NCBI GenBank assembly: GCA_013398955.1
Contig: VWPU01011770.1
Coordinates: 1-64,000, forward strand
Direction: 5' to 3'
DNA: 64,000 bases
DNA from: Callaeas wilsoni
Taxonomy: Eukaryota; Chordata; Aves; Passeriformes; Callaeidae
Part shown: in pieces, positions 22,844 through 36,420 of the stretch
How positions within the stretch are numbered: the stretch's first letter is position 1
How the letters are laid out: every line of letters starts with the position of its first letter
Notes under the pieces: generated by a model
What the model saw: only the letters and a program-made list of their open reading frames with translations
Database searches by the model: none
Told to the model about the DNA's origin: nothing
Made by a program: the position numbers and the translations under genes

Positions 22844-24429
22844 ACATGTGTCAGGCAAAGCAAAATGGAAATTAAACTGTGTAGGAGATAAAAACACCTT
22901 TGTAGGTGAAATAATGGGTAATGCCCTCTCCTAAATACACCATTTATGAGTTCTGAAGTTGAGAAATTTATATTTGACTTTTGCCATCCCTCCCAAGCCC
23001 TGGACCACTCCTCCTTTCTCTTACGTTGTTGTTAGGTAGTTTGGAGTTTGTTAATAAAATCTTTTCCAATAGGCTCAAGCAGGTTAATGCACTTTGATAT
23101 ACACATGGTGGTGTATTAAAACGTCAGTGAAACACTGATTGAATTTTCAGTAACAATTTCTGTTCTAGTCCTTAATGGCTGATTTATGCAGAGGTTAGCA
23201 GAGAGCAATAATCAAACAATGTCTCTTACATAATAAGACAGAGGATCAGCTGGGAAAACTGACCTGCTGTCTGGTGGTTGGTGTGAATGTTTTATTTTTG
23301 TGGTAGCATAAGGACTGCAGTATTAGAGTAGGTCTGAAGGTCACCTGCTCTGCTGTTCTAGCCTGATATGACTTGTCCTGTGTGGCTCAGGTGACAGTAT
23401 AAAGATCATACAATAGGAACGTGCTGGTCAGTTCATTTCCCCACATTGTAGCTCACTTTCTTGCCTTCATAGATCAGCACACAGTTTAATAAGTTTTTTA
23501 GAAGTTTATCCTTATAAATTTAAGGGCGCTTTCCAGCAGCAGAGATACTAAATTCTACAACAGGCTACCTAGGGAGTATGCAGCATCTTCACTGCTGAAG
23601 ATTTTGGGGAGTAAGAAAGCAAGCATTGCTAAGGACATAAGGATTCAAGTGGAGGATTCAGGTCTGCACCATCAGTTAAACATTGCTGAGAGCTTCTATT
23701 TCACACACAGGTGGTCACTCCTGAATGTCTGCAGGACAAGCTCTCTTCCTTGCCCACCTCCCAGCCTTTGCCATCAAAACCATCCCTTTCATCCCACCTA
23801 TGGGTGAATTTAGAGTGCAGGGCTGATGGCCAGGGCAGAGCCTGTGACACTGCAGCTTTTCTGCCACGTTAAGTAGTTCACAATGTGTAGGGGGGTGTGG
23901 AGCTAAGCAAAGCATGGGAGAGGTTACCATTTCCCTCTTTCAGGATGCTGGGGTAGTTACACAAATACATAAAAATATGGGATGGAGCAGTGGGAAAAGA
24001 TACATGTAGAAATACCAGTCATAATTCTATTGAACTTGATAGGAGTTTATGCCCTGATCTTCAGTTTTGCTCTACACCTAACCTTTAATATATCTAATCA
24101 ATCTTCCCATTGTTCAAGGGCCTCGTTTGATTAGCTGTTTTAGGGAAAACAGTTTATTGCTGAGTAACAATGAATCAAATCCTTCAGATGAAATTAAAAG
24201 TCAGGAAGAGCCCAAAACCAAACAAGACAGTAAGACTGCTGACCTCTGGAAGAAGCCCTGGAAAGGCTGTTACTGAAGGAACCTTCTCTGCTCATCCACA
24301 CAAGCTCCTGCAGCAGGACTCCCAGATCAGTGGTGCTCTTTGGAGTACACCTTGGCAGGACAAACTTACCTGAGAAGCAGGCTGTAAGTACAGGAAAATC
24401 CCCATTTAGTGCTGAGGTCACAGGACTAT
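22844..24429. other. Mostly unique non-coding DNA
   Basis: No gene is supported. The segment 23545-23700 within it is annotated separately as a possible CR1 piece. The remainder shows nothing recognised. Confidence 0.45.
23545..23700 (+). mobile_element. Possible diverged CR1-like fragment (plus orientation)
   Basis: The wording ACAACAGGCTACCTAGGGAG (23558-23577) resembles the CR1 segment GGAACAGGCTGCCCAGGGAG. A short spacer and a GAAGATTTTGGGGAGTAAG block follow, where CR1 has GAGATATTCAAAAC-like text. Downstream AGGACATAAGGATTCAAGTG and GAGAGCTTCTATTTCA could be further decayed element sequence. No recognisable 3' tail is present. The resemblance is by eye and only moderate. Confidence 0.35.
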
Positions 24430-24575
24430 TGTCAGCTTATTTGGATTCTGTCCCCAGTTCTCCTCTTGCCCTGCTGTGAGAGACTGGATTTTTCACTTAA
24501 CCGACCTGCACTTTGCATCTTCCAGATAAAAAACGATTTTTATTTATCTGAAATCTCTACAAAAAGGAGATTTCC
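24430..24575 (+). repeat. MIR-like SINE fragment (plus orientation)
   Basis: GGATTCTGTCCCCAGTTCTC (24443-24462), CTGCTGTGAGAGACTGG, TTTTCACTTAACCGACCTGC (about 24491-24510) and TCTTCCAGATAAAAAACG follow in order the MIR elements as I remember them: GGTTCGAATCCCAGCTCTGC, GCTGTGTGACCTTGG, CAAGTCACTTAACCTCTCTG and TCATCTGTAAAATGGG. The copy is strongly diverged, as expected for an element that old. Confidence 0.55.
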
Positions 24576-27500
24576 TCACTCTTTACAGTGAGCTAGAGGC
24601 AAATCATATGAAAGCTCCATCAGCGCAGCACATTTTGGCCTGACAGGTCTTAAATGACCATTTCACTGGGACTCCTTAATAGCTGCAAGAACTGAAATGG
24701 AATATCCTCCTCTTTCATATTCAGAAAGGCACTTCAGACAGGTGTCTGCCCAGGCCATTGTCCAGCACAGAGTGCACTGGGAGAGCACATGCCCACATGA
24801 GGTTTAGTCAGAGTGTGGGATTTCATTTCTGCCATACCACCTGCAAATTGTGGCAGCCATGTGACAAATGGGGCAGGAGCCTCTTGCTTGTTTTGTGGGG
24901 CTTTCCCATAGGATCAAAGAAACTGCCCATTTTCATTTTCAGATTAGTGCTTATATTATTAATTAATGAAGAGGGGAGATAAAGACGTCTGTTGGCTTTG
25001 CCCCTCTTTAATGTTTATCAGGGGAAAAATTATACCTTGAAGAACTGTTTGTTTTAAGATTTTTCCTCTGCTAACAGCTAACGATGTTTACAACTGATCT
25101 CCCCAGCAGTGGCTGGAGTGTCTTTGGCTCTGAGCCTGCACAGGAAGAATAAGGGAATAATAAGCTGAAGGGTTGTTTTTAGGGGATTTTTGACTGTTGT
25201 TTGTTTTCTTCATTATGTGTTCAAGGCTTGTCTCCATGAGAAAACTCTAGGTAACCACAGAACTGAGGAAATTCTAGTATCTTGGGAACTGAGGAGTGAA
25301 AGATGAGAAATATGATGGAGAGCAGATTTGCAGGCAAGAAACTGTTTATGTTTTTACAGAACATTCAGCACTTGCCTGCAGTGCTTTGGCTGCAGTGTGG
25401 GTTTTTTCTGTAGACCACCCCAACGGAATCTGAGAAGAATAAATTAGATATTAGAGAACATTTTAAAATAATACTTTTACAGTCACATCCCTACTCTGGC
25501 TATAAATATCCATCATGAAAGCAGTGAAAAATCTTTATGTAGTGTTTTACTGTAATGTTTGTGTTGGTCTTCCTTCTTTCACTCATTCTCACTCTGTGAC
25601 GAGTGTAAGAAATCTTAGCACTGACAGGACAAGATGACACCTCCCCTCCAGCACGAGTTACTACCACTCTTCTTCTGCCTCTCTCCTTCTGGAACCACTT
25701 AGGAGAGACCTGCAGCAGTGGAAAGTTCTTCCCCCAAAGGTAGAGTCAAGAAATGCTGCTAGATTTACATTTTCTCTCTGTTAAACAACGCTGAGTATTA
25801 AGCAGAGGGTCTTTTCAGTGGGCCATGTTCCAGTGGCAAGATTGTAAATTCTCATTTCTTATAATTTTTAGAAATTCCATCCCCAGAAGTATCTGATTGG
25901 AAGGAAGTTCAATGCAAATTGAAATTCTTGAAGCCAAACAGTTCAGAAAAATAAGCCCTAAGCAGCTCTGCTCAAGATTACATAAGGAACCAGCTTTTAG
26001 TCGCTCCCCTTGGTGTTTTTTCATAAATCACATATCAGCTACAAAATCCTCAGGCACCTTCTGAACACCTCATCCAGGAAGGGACCCTCATAATGCAGTG
26101 GAGTCCAGTCATCTTGTGACCTAGAATATCCTCCAGTTTATTTGAAAGTTTTCCTTAATTCCATGAAGTTTCTAGAGAATTCATCATTTTCAAGTAGTTC
26201 ATAGAGAAGGAAATGTGCTTATCAAGATACAGAAATAGTTATTTGCTTTAACTGCTCAGATATGGCTTCCTGAATTTTCCAGTCAAGCTCCAGAACTACT
26301 GGTATTTATTCAAGATGATGAGATGACTTATTTTCAGTTGGCAATTAGTACGTTGGCTTTAGGGAATGAAAACTGTGTTACATGAGAAACAAGAACAGCA
26401 ACATCAACAAAAGATTTTCGTCTGTTCCTTGTGCCAGTCTGTGTTGTGTGTAAATCTGTAATTCTCAGCTGCCTTACCATCAACCATGTCTGGAATCTGG
26501 GGTGTGCCTGTGGTGTGGAGTGACTTGCCTTTGCTAGCTCCTCGTTGGGCTCGTTTTGGAGAACAGCTTGGGAAGCTGAAGGCTTGCTGAGCCTGCCAAG
26601 ATCCATGCTAGGAATCCATGGCACTGTCACCACTGGAGCTTTGCACTTTTGACTTGGAATGAGGCTGACCATCTATTGGACACCCTGCAGATTTTTAATA
26701 CCAGTCTTTGCTTCCAAAATTCCCATCATGGGGATTTCAAGGGGGATCCAAGCAGGTGAAGCCATGATTGCAATTTTCTAGAGTAAGTGCAGTGCTAAGG
26801 AAGAGGTATGTGGGCACACAGTATGTGTGTGGATTGTTTTAACTCATCTTTAATCCTTTAGGTTTGGGAGTGGAAATAACACCTCCTTTTTTTTCTTCCT
26901 ATTTCTCAGATGGATGAAAAAAAAGAAATTATCTCTGCCCTTCTGTATCTTTCTTGCAGAGAGCTTGTGAGGTAGTAGGGAATCTTTTAATGCGTGCGCT
27001 TCCTGTTTTTTCAGAAATAGGGCTCTTCCTCAGGGTTTTCCAGATTTGATTTGACTAATGCATATGATGAGTAGAGTTGAAGCATTCTCTTGATGGTTAA
27101 TAAACAGCCAGGAAACAAACTCAGCTGAGGATCCCTGTCCAAGGAGCACAAAATGTGAGAACTACAGAGTCATATTTTCAGAAATCAGAAATTAATTATT
27201 AGTTTATTATTTCAGAAATCCAAGTTAACTCAGCCGAGTTTATTATTTCAGAAATCCGAGTTAAGAAGACAGACATGTAAACACAAAGGCTTTGTTCATT
27301 ATTGATGTTAAGATATCAAACACACATTCTGTGAGACTTTATTTAAAGTGACTTACCTGTGCTGTCTAGAAAGGACAAAATATCTCATGAAAGATTGCAT
27401 ATGATATCCTGACTCTCACTCTGAACTTCTCTCTGGAGAGTCCAGTCCTCAGCTGCTTTTTACTTAACTCCAAGGCTTAAATTAGGAGTGGGGTGAAGTT

Positions 27501-30500
27501 TTGCCTCTTTTGAAATCAGGACAGTCTTAATTTTGAATCCAGGTAAGCATGTGAGATTCATACTCTTTTTAAAGAGTTTGAGGCACAGCTTCCAATTTTC
27601 TATTTGGGATTTGTTCTCATTCTCAATGAGAGCATCAAGCTGGAAATCAATGTATATGCCATTTGTGCTTACAAGAAATTACAGCTGTAATTGCACACAA
27701 AATTAGAAGCAATTTTAGAGGAAAAAAAAGTCTGATTTCAGGAACTCTTAAGTAATTTGTCCAAAGTGTTCTAACATATATGAACAAGGACTGTTCATTT
27801 CCTTTTGTTGCATGTGCAAAGTTTGAATAAGATGCTTACGTAGTGCAAGTACTTACAAAGGAGATAGATTTCTTTATTGCTTGACTTGTTTGTGAAATAC
27901 ATTTTATGTCATGAAGCATCGATTACCTAAATTAAAAATCCCAAACAATAGTGTTGTCTCATTTGGTAGGAAGCAGACTGTGTGGACAACTGAAAGCTTG
28001 CTTAAAGGCAATCTGTGACCCACTCCATACTATTCTTATGCTAATGTGAGAATGGGTATCCTGGACACCATCTGCTGTCCCTGAGGTCCCGGCCTTGGGT
28101 ATTCAGAATTGGTTTGCTTTATTAATGCTAGGCCATCCAGAACAGCAGCGGTGCATTTGTTATAGTCCATGAAATCAGAAGTTCCAATTGTAAGCATACA
28201 GAGATAACTGTCACTTTTAATAATACACTCAAACATGATAGCCACCACTTTTCCCAACCTCTCAGGCAGAGATGCCATCTTTCAAGCTGGGGTTACCTTC
28301 AGCAAGTCCAACAAAGGCCTCTCTGGCTTTTCAGGGTGATGAGGTTTTACATCCTTGGAAGGTCATTTCATTAGGTACTGGGTGGATCTGTTGGCTGGCT
28401 CTGCATTTTAACTTTTGTAAATGCCCCCTAGAGAAACAGAAGAGTATCTTGATATAAATCAAAATTAATAAATAGGACCTACAATGTGATTATTTTTAGA
28501 GGGGCTAAAGGGCTGTGTAATCAAATATCCTCAACTAGTCTAATTAAACCAGTTGAGATTTAAAGGACACCATACATCAGTTTTGCCTAAGATTATTGTC
28601 AGGACAAATGGCTACAATCTCAGTTGTAAGTACCTAATAAAGTCTTATCGAATGATGATTCTGTTTGTGCTTATTAACTATATGGTTCTTCCTTTTGTGT
28701 GCATGGCTAATTAGAAAACAATTCTTGTGAGTACTTAGGTTGCTCATTGTCAAGTGCCCCAGGTACAAGTCAGGATAGTTCAGCTGGTAGTCAGCAAGTT
28801 CTGGGCTTCTGCCCTGCTGCTTGGGCCCGTAGTCTCGAAAGAGGCAGAGCACAGGAAGCTCAGGACCTGCACATCTCCTGCTTCATCCCTGTCAGGGGTG
28901 CAGGGCAGTTCCTGAGTTGACACCAAGTCCAGAGCCTTCTCTAGGAAAAAGAATCTTGGCTTCCTTCCATTTTCAAGGTGAGGGAAGTGGGACATGGCTA
29001 ATGCTGTGTCCTGTGTCCCCAAGCCTGCACCAGCACTGGGAGCACTGGGGCCGTGCCAGATTCAGCCCCAAACTGCCCACAGTGGGGGTACAGGGGGAAC
29101 TGGAGGTGTTTGGGGTGTGGGGAGGCAGTGAGGCCATGGTGAACGATGTGACAGGCTGTGGTCTCAGCTGATGTCAGGCTTTTTGTGGTATTCCAGTGAA
29201 AGAGCGTTGTATGGGAGAATGGGCATGGAACAGGTCCCCCAAGTCTGTTGAGTGATTCAGTGAGTGTCATTTTGGGGGCTGGAGTCTGACTCTCCTGATT
29301 GCTCCATTTCCACTTGATCTGTATGCAGAACTTATTTATGATGACCTCTGTAATGAAAAAAATTAGCCAGTTACCTAGTAAGCAATACAGCCAACAGGGA
29401 GAACAACTTTCAGCAGTAGTTTTTGTCCCCTCCCTTGCCTCCAGAGCTTTCTGTTGTTTCTTTCAGTTATGGCTGAAGGAGACAAGCACTCCAGGGCCAA
29501 GGAAAATGAGAGTTAATTACACCGTGGAACGGATTGTTTCACAGTGCTGATTCTTTCCCATCCCTGTCTCAACTGCTTGAAAGTACAGCAGAGCCAGCAA
29601 AGTTCTTCAGTACTATCCTTTGCTTATTTTGGAAGCATTGGAAATACGAAGCTGGACCTCTTTCCCTTAAACAAAGACAATGAGGAGCAGGCTTCTTTTT
29701 GGTGTCAGCATTCGTGTAAGTTGTGCAAGATCAAGTGGAATTCAGCACAGGTGGATCTCATATTATGTGTATATTTTAGAAAGGAGAGTTACACTGTATG
29801 TTTGCACTCCATAAAGTCTCTGAGTGAATCTGTATTTCAATAGTTTTTGCTGTAAAATCTAGAAGGAAGTCCCTGAGACATGCACAGAGGAAAAATATTT
29901 GTATCTCAAGGACTAAGTTGAACACTGAGATATGGAAGGTTGTCCTAGAAATCACTCTGGGTAATAGCATCACAGAATCCATCTTCCTTACTTTCTGGGT
30001 TCTTGTTTAGGACACTGTCTTAGTGGAATGCTGGTGTAAAACAGAGGTGAAGAAAGGGAAGATGTGGCATTCTATAGAATAACGAGGGGAAAGCTGACAA
30101 CAATGTCCCCTTTGGCTCTTCTCAGCTGAACTGCTGAACTTGGGCAGAAATCTGAGTACATAAGACATGCTTACAGATAGCTGGCTACTCTTCAATTTCT
30201 GAGTGATTGAGGATGATCAAATCCTTGTGAAGTAGAGCCCTTACTGACCAGAGGAGCGTTGCCAGTCTGTTACAGGGGCTGCTGCTCTGCCAGCTGCACA
30301 CATGGAAGTTGTTCAGCACATAGCTGCATCTGCTTATGAATGTGGCCCTATAGACTCGTGCAGAGCAAGCACTGAACCAGGTAGGAGAGGTTCAAATTCC
30401 CTCATCTGTCAGGACAATTTCGTCCCACATCAGGGACTAGTGTTTGAATCTGTCACATCTCAGCTTAATACAATAATCACTGGGTTTGCCTGTCCTGATT

Positions 30501-33500
30501 GGAAAGACTCCCATTTAAATGTGGATGATGCTTCAGAATGATTTTGCTGTGTTAAAATACCAGAATAGGTTTGTTTTCAACTCATTGTAGAAGGCACTGA
30601 ATTACTGAAACATCAGAAAGTGCCATGAAGCAAAATAGTTGTCTTCTTATCAAGTCCTGTATGTAATACCTTCAGGTCACACAAGCTGGGACTGAAGAGT
30701 ATCAGCAGGGAGTGTGTAAATGCACAGTAGAGAGGACTTAAACCAATGTTTGTCATCTGGGATGCCAATATCTTTTAGTAGTCGGCAAAAAAATTCTGCT
30801 CTGCTTGTACCTTGCCTGTACACTCTGATAATTATAGCCGTACACGGTGTGAAACAGTAAACCTTTCCAGTTAAGTTCTGGTGTTCCTACTTGGTTCTTC
30901 TCTTGACAGATATGATACTTACAGGGTTGATTGAACACTTTTGAAATGCGTTTTTAGTTTCTTCCCTAGAAATAACGTGCCACTCCATTGGAAGATAAGT
31001 GACAGCAACAACTAGGTTCTGATGAGTGAGGGAAATCAGAAATGACCAGAAACAACTATTGCTAGAAATTAAGAGTTGGTGTCTGTACATGCCAGTGCAG
31101 TGTTCCTTATGTTTTCATTGTTGACCTGTTAGCACGCTGGTGCTTACATGAGGTGTACGGATATCTGTCAAAATCTATTGAGGTGCTTTGAAAAGTTGTG
31201 ACGTAACATCTCTGCAAAGGATGCATAAGCTCTTGGAGAGACTGCAGCAGTGCTAGACAACCTTCCAAGCCTTTATCACAGCCTGGAAGTCTCCATCTTC
31301 AAAAAGGCCCTGTTTATACTTGGACACAAACAACAGCAAGGGTAAGTTTGTGTCCAAAGAAGTTAAAAATAAATTGTGGAGAGAGATCTATCCAGAGATG
31401 ACAGGACTGCAATGAGCAAGTCTTTGTTCTTCTGTGCAAGACTCTTGAGAATGACAACTTTAGTTAGGGAGAGTGCAATTATTTGCTTTTGGAATGCCTA
31501 ATATTGTTTCCTTCGAGCTGAGTTAACTTAACTTACTGCCACAGTATATTCCATTTGTTCCCTTGTCAGCAGATACTGGTTGTCTTCTGTTCCCCTTATT
31601 ATAGGAAGGACAGTCGGGGAGGCCAGAAGACAGGGATGACTCTCAGAGACACTGAATGCTGACAGAGGCTCAGTTTTGCTTACAACTGTTTTTGCATCTC
31701 TGACTTGATCTAAGCTGAACAAGGTACTTGGTTCCTAGGTAGGTATTTTGATATGCTGAGGTATCAGTGTTACACAAATAGTTTGAAAAATGGTCCTTCT
31801 CTCTAAACACAGTGACATTTGCTGCTGGGTGCAATGTCCCAGCTGGGACTCAAAGCCTCAGGAACTGGCACTAGAAAGCTGGATCTTGTTCTTGCATCCT
31901 TTTTCAGACATGACATAGAGCTAGATAGAGGGGGTGGGCTTTGGAAGCTACTAATTATAACAGCAGTGGCAGTGCCTTCCTCCCATCTTGCAAAACCAGT
32001 GCTTCCAATAGAGCACCTGAGCTGAGTGTACCTGGCCATGTTGGGATGAGCTGGCTGGAAAACGAGAGCTGCACTATGTGCTCCCAAATCACCAGCTTCT
32101 CTTTTCCCAGAATTCCCATGAGTACTCACCTTATACCTGCAGATTAAAACATATTTAAACCTTAAGAAACATCTTGTGATGTGATTCATATTCTTGCATT
32201 TGTGCACAGTCATGGTTCCTTTCTAAGCAGAAAAGATCCTAGCAGAATACAAGGAAGAAAACTGAATAAGGGAAGAGCAGGACTGCTGTTTACCTCCTGC
32301 TGGTTCTGTTCATCTCCTCGTGCTGCCGGGACACCTTCCACTGGCAGGTCCGTACTGCATGTGCTCGGCGAGAGCTCTTCCTCACTCTGTGTGTGTATGA
32401 GGCAGTTCATTTGCACGGCCTCATTTAAACTGGTAGATCAAAACACTTGCAGCTCTGCATATGCTTCCTCAGGAGAAAGGAATGTTTTCTCATTCCTGTC
32501 CTACTTCATATTTCACAGCTGCAGTTTGTCTTGTTTTCTTCCTGCCTAAGGCCCAGCAAGTGCTACAATGCACAAGGGTTTAAAGGATTATTTATTTTAG
32601 GGCATTGATGCCTTATTTGAAAAGCTGTGTGTGTCTAGTTCGTTTTACTAGGGATTCTTATTAGAGCAGCATGGGGATTTTGCAGGGGGGAAAGGGAGGT
32701 AGTGAATGTGCATATCTCTTCCCAAACCAGGTTACATAAGGGTAGGCCTCTCAAATTATCTTAAGCAGGATGGACTGTGATGATCTTTGCTCCTGCATCT
32801 ATTTTTCTTTCAGAGTGGCTGTACATCCCATTTTCTTCACCTTTGTATGACTCCATCACTGATTGCACTGATAGCTGGATGTCCTTAAGTTATCCAATAC
32901 AGGTGAAAATGATGGGGAAATTAACTTCTATTAACTTCAGTAGGAACATGATGAGTCCTTAGCTGCACCACCTCCAGCCAAAACTGACTCTGGTTTTGGA
33001 AGTGAAGCATCAAAAAAGAGCTGCCAAGTCCTGATACCTGGCCTGTGGGCCTCTGTATCATCATGGTAATGGTACATTGCTGCTCTGCTTCTTGGAAAAC
33101 TTCTTGGAAAAGGAGGTAGACTTGGAAGAATGGCTTGGAAACAGCCACGATGGGTTTTGAAAGCTTTCAAGTTAGTTACCTGTTGAGTGCTCATTCCAGG
33201 GTGATGTAGCAGCACCAAATCTTGCCATTTGGCCAGGCTACTGTTAAGCAGTGCAGAGGTGTCACTTCTGAAGGATAAGGGAGGAGACGGAAGTGTGACC
33301 TTCCTGCCAGTTTGAGATCCTGAGAGTGTGGATGGAGTCTCGCCTCATGCCAAGCCTGTATTTGATTATTTACCAATAGGTCACTTGCCATCCTCCTTCT
33401 CCCAGAAAAGAATTCAACAATGGAACTCAAAGAATGTGGCAAGTCTGAAATATATTAATGTATGTTAAAATCTCCCCCTCTCTCTAGAATCATTTGCATT

Positions 33501-34269
33501 TTTTAATTCTGGAGGGAGCTTGCAAGTCCATCCATAGGTACCACTCATCAGCCTCTGCTGTCTGGTAGGCTTTTATCAGCTTAGGGCTAGTTTGTCCCGC
33601 TTTGTGTGGGAGTGTTGGATGACAAAGTTGGTTTAGACTTAGTGATGGATTGGGATACATACAGTTAATGTTCTGCTCCCTCATCTCCCACCCTCAAAAT
33701 GAGTAAGACACAAAGCTAAATATTGCCTTAGACTTTCCCCAGAGCTTTGGAAATTTTTGGATCAAAGCCTCGTGAACAGCCAAGGCTTCAGGCTTCTTGA
33801 TGATCATTGCATCCTGAACTTGGGCAGATGTGCATTTCGGAGAGCCTTGATGTCTCTCTCATACAGCCAAAGGGCACAGAGATCCTCTGATATCTCAGGC
33901 TGCATGAAGTGAGTGTGACAATTGTGATGATGTAAGAGGTTTCCTCTGAAATATATTTCATGTAGGTCTGTAAGTCCAAATGCAAATGCGCCTGTTTATT
34001 AAATGTAGATGTCCCCTTTGTGATAACTGAGAGAGATTGGGTAACAATATCCATAAGGGGAGAAGACAATTCTGATACCTTTTTTACCTGGAAGGAACCT
34101 GTACCAAAAAATGTACTTCTAATGGGGATATGTGCTGCTAATCACTTCTGTGCACCATCAGTCTGATGAGGTTGTGTATTTTTCCTAAAATCCTAGCTCC
34201 AGAAGTCAGGTGATTTATAGGAAGATTCTCTGTTTTCATTTAAAAGACAGTTTCTAATTCTCTTTGCTG
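24576..34269. other. Long unique non-coding stretch
   Basis: Nearly 10 kb without a supported gene. Open frames on both strands are short (the longest 136 codons, 31803-32213 minus), overlap one another and show no family resemblance. A 36-bp direct duplication at 27201-27268 is listed separately. The tRNA-like B-box word at 30389-30400 lacks a matching A box and cloverleaf. No CR1 tail was seen. Most plausibly intronic or intergenic. Confidence 0.45.
27201..27268. repeat. 36-bp tandem duplication
   Basis: AGTTTATTATTTCAGAAATC at 27201-27220 recurs at 27237-27256 with a period of 36 bp, and both copies continue with C, A or G, then AGTTAA. The second copy is partial (about 32 bp). The near identity suggests a fairly recent slippage or end-joining duplication. 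Confidence 0.85.
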
Positions 34270-34289
34270 AAAAAAAAAAAAAAAAAAAA
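34270..34289 (+). repeat. A20 homopolymer
   Basis: Twenty consecutive A residues followed by GAAGG. It could be the tail of an old retroposed sequence (the upstream text shows no recognisable source) or simple slippage. Length is likely to vary between individuals and to be error-prone in sequencing. Confidence 0.9.
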
Positions 34290-36125
34290 GAAGGCTGGAA
34301 GATGCAAAAGGCAGAAACACCATAAGGCAAATAAAACCTTTTAATATCTAAACCCATCTTTATTGCTAAGCCAATCTCATTATTTTTTAGGATCTGAGTA
34401 ATGATTTTTGAATGCCCAGGTTGGCTTTGGAGCCAAGAGACCTGATTTTCACAAATGCTAAGTACTTTACTCCAGCTGTCACACCTATAAAAATCACCCA
34501 TTAAAATCAGGCCTGGGGTCCAGTAGTCAGACATCCACAGCTGGAGGTGGAGAGAAGAAATGCAGATACAGGGCACATGCAGAGCTGTGCCATACCTGCC
34601 CTATAGCGTGGCAAATGTGCACTGTGTTAAGCAACATTGTCGTCTCTTAGGCAGAAACAAGAAATAACAGTAGAGGCTTCTTCATACAGTCTTTTATAAC
34701 ATAAAACATTAATGCAAAAATATTATGAACTGGTTATGAAATCAGCAGAGCTGAGATCTAAAGGACAGATTGGGTAAAAGGGAGGGAGAAGCAGAGGAAA
34801 ACAACATGATAGCAAAGGGAAGCCAGAAAGGATCTTTCTCTGGGGAATATTCTGAAGTAAAACTGAGGAAATTGGGAATTTTGTCTTTGCTTGGAAAAGG
34901 GGGTGTGTGGATACTTGTGCAAAGTCTTAATTTTGCATCTTGAAGTGTTATTTTATTACAAATGTTGCTATTTTGGGGTTTTCCTTAAGACCTCAGCTCT
35001 CAGATTCAGGGGGATCTCTTAGCATCCCTTAAGGAACTAATTTCCTGTGCTCCCCATCCATGGAAGAGGAAGTGGAAATTAGAGCCAAAGAGGAGACACC
35101 TTTCTCTGTCCCCAACCCCAAGATGGCTGTTTGTGTGTATTTATTTTTAATCCTGACTCTTGATTTTCAAGTGGCTGGGATTAGTGATATTCTGACTTTT
35201 ATCCTGGGGTCATCAATTGAACCTTGTACTCTTCCCGGTGGAGTTTACCTCACTGAGCACACTCAAGGTTGGGATGGCAGTGCTGCATCTCTGCTACACT
35301 TTATTCTAAGGGTAACAGTTCCCTGTAATTACACTTTTTGGTCTTTTTACACTGAAGGTAGGCTTTTTTGAAAGTTCAGATTCAAGGCACCAAATAACCA
35401 AAGATAATAGAAGCACTCAAAGTTTTGAATGTTCTGTAGTTTTAAAATAACCTAAAATTATAAAACAGAAGTAAAAGGGGAGAAATTTCCCAACATAAAT
35501 TTTTGTGAATCTGTGTATTTTGTTTCTTTGTATTTTTTACAGGTAAGCTTGTTGTGAAATGTGGATCCATGTTTGAATTTTTGGCAATAAATTAGTAAGT
35601 CACCTGCTCAGTCTTTGCTTTGAGTTACTTTTTATGTTTAAAAGATGCTGTAAGAGAAATATTTTTTCTAGCATGTCCTCTGGGCTTTTCAGGTCTTTTG
35701 ATGGGTGAAAAAGATAACTTGATTTCTGAGTGAAGACAGTATAAATGTGTGTGTGTAAATAGCAGTGAAGAGAGTCCTTACTGTGGGTGCATGCTGTATG
35801 TTCTACCTGCTCGTTTTTCTAATTAATACACCAAACCCAAGAGGCCCTCTGTGAACAGTGCCAAGCCAAACCTTACTAATAGAGTGCTCTGAATAAGTGC
35901 CTTTCCTTCCACAATTGTAGTCATGCTTTTCAGTGAAATAAGCTGATAGTTCCACCTACGTGTTCTCCTGTTGTAGGAGGCCTTTCTCTGCTTGCTGGGG
36001 ATCTTCCTGGATGTGGAGGGGACACAAACCCCCTCTCCCTGCGAGTGAAAGGAGAGCTGTTCTGTACAACGTAGTGGGAGCTGGCAGATGAAACTGTGCG
36101 TCCACAGAAAGCGAAAAGTATTTTT
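34290..36125. other. Unique non-coding DNA
   Basis: A 103-codon frame (35060-35371) has a hydrophobic central stretch but no recognisable family, no supporting splice signals and an N-terminus rich in Glu. I do not call it a gene. No repeat was recognised. Confidence 0.45.
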
Positions 36126-36420
36126 TTTTCTGCATAAAGGAGCTTAAAGTGGGTTAATTAACACCGACCCCATTTAAAGGGATGGCTTATGTGCCTGCTT
36201 GAGGGAGAAGCTCGAGTCTCGCATGTGTTGGTGGAAGTCTCTTTCAGGGTATTTGCAGCCCGGTGCTGGGCTGGACAGGCAGTGAAGCCTGACAAATCAA
36301 GCAGCTGTTTGCCCCACAATGAGCCAGCTGGTTGGAAATCCACGCTGTGTCCCTGAGCCGCCTGCACATTCAAAACCAGGGCATATTTGCTCCTTTAATT
36401 AGTGTTCCCCCTGGTCCTTG
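36126..36420. promoter_or_regulatory. Candidate cis-regulatory patch with GTTAATTAAC palindrome
   Basis: The perfect 10-bp palindrome GTTAATTAAC (36153-36162) joins two HNF1-type half-sites (without the usual one-base spacer) or homeodomain TTAATTAA cores. It lies close to CATTTAAAGG (about 36171-36180), an E-box CAGCTG (about 36302-36307) and a TTTAATTAGTG word (36395-36405). The patch keeps several isolated CpGs. The clustering is visible; enhancer activity is inferred and conservation untested. Confidence 0.3.

Noticed and set aside
30389..30400. GGTTCAAATTCC, like a tRNA B box
   Set aside because: No A box at the right distance and no cloverleaf arms. The flanks do not support a tRNA or a tRNA-derived SINE.
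34200..34289. A20 run considered as the tail of a processed pseudogene
   Set aside because: The upstream sequence shows no recognisable gene-derived text and no target-site duplication was identified.
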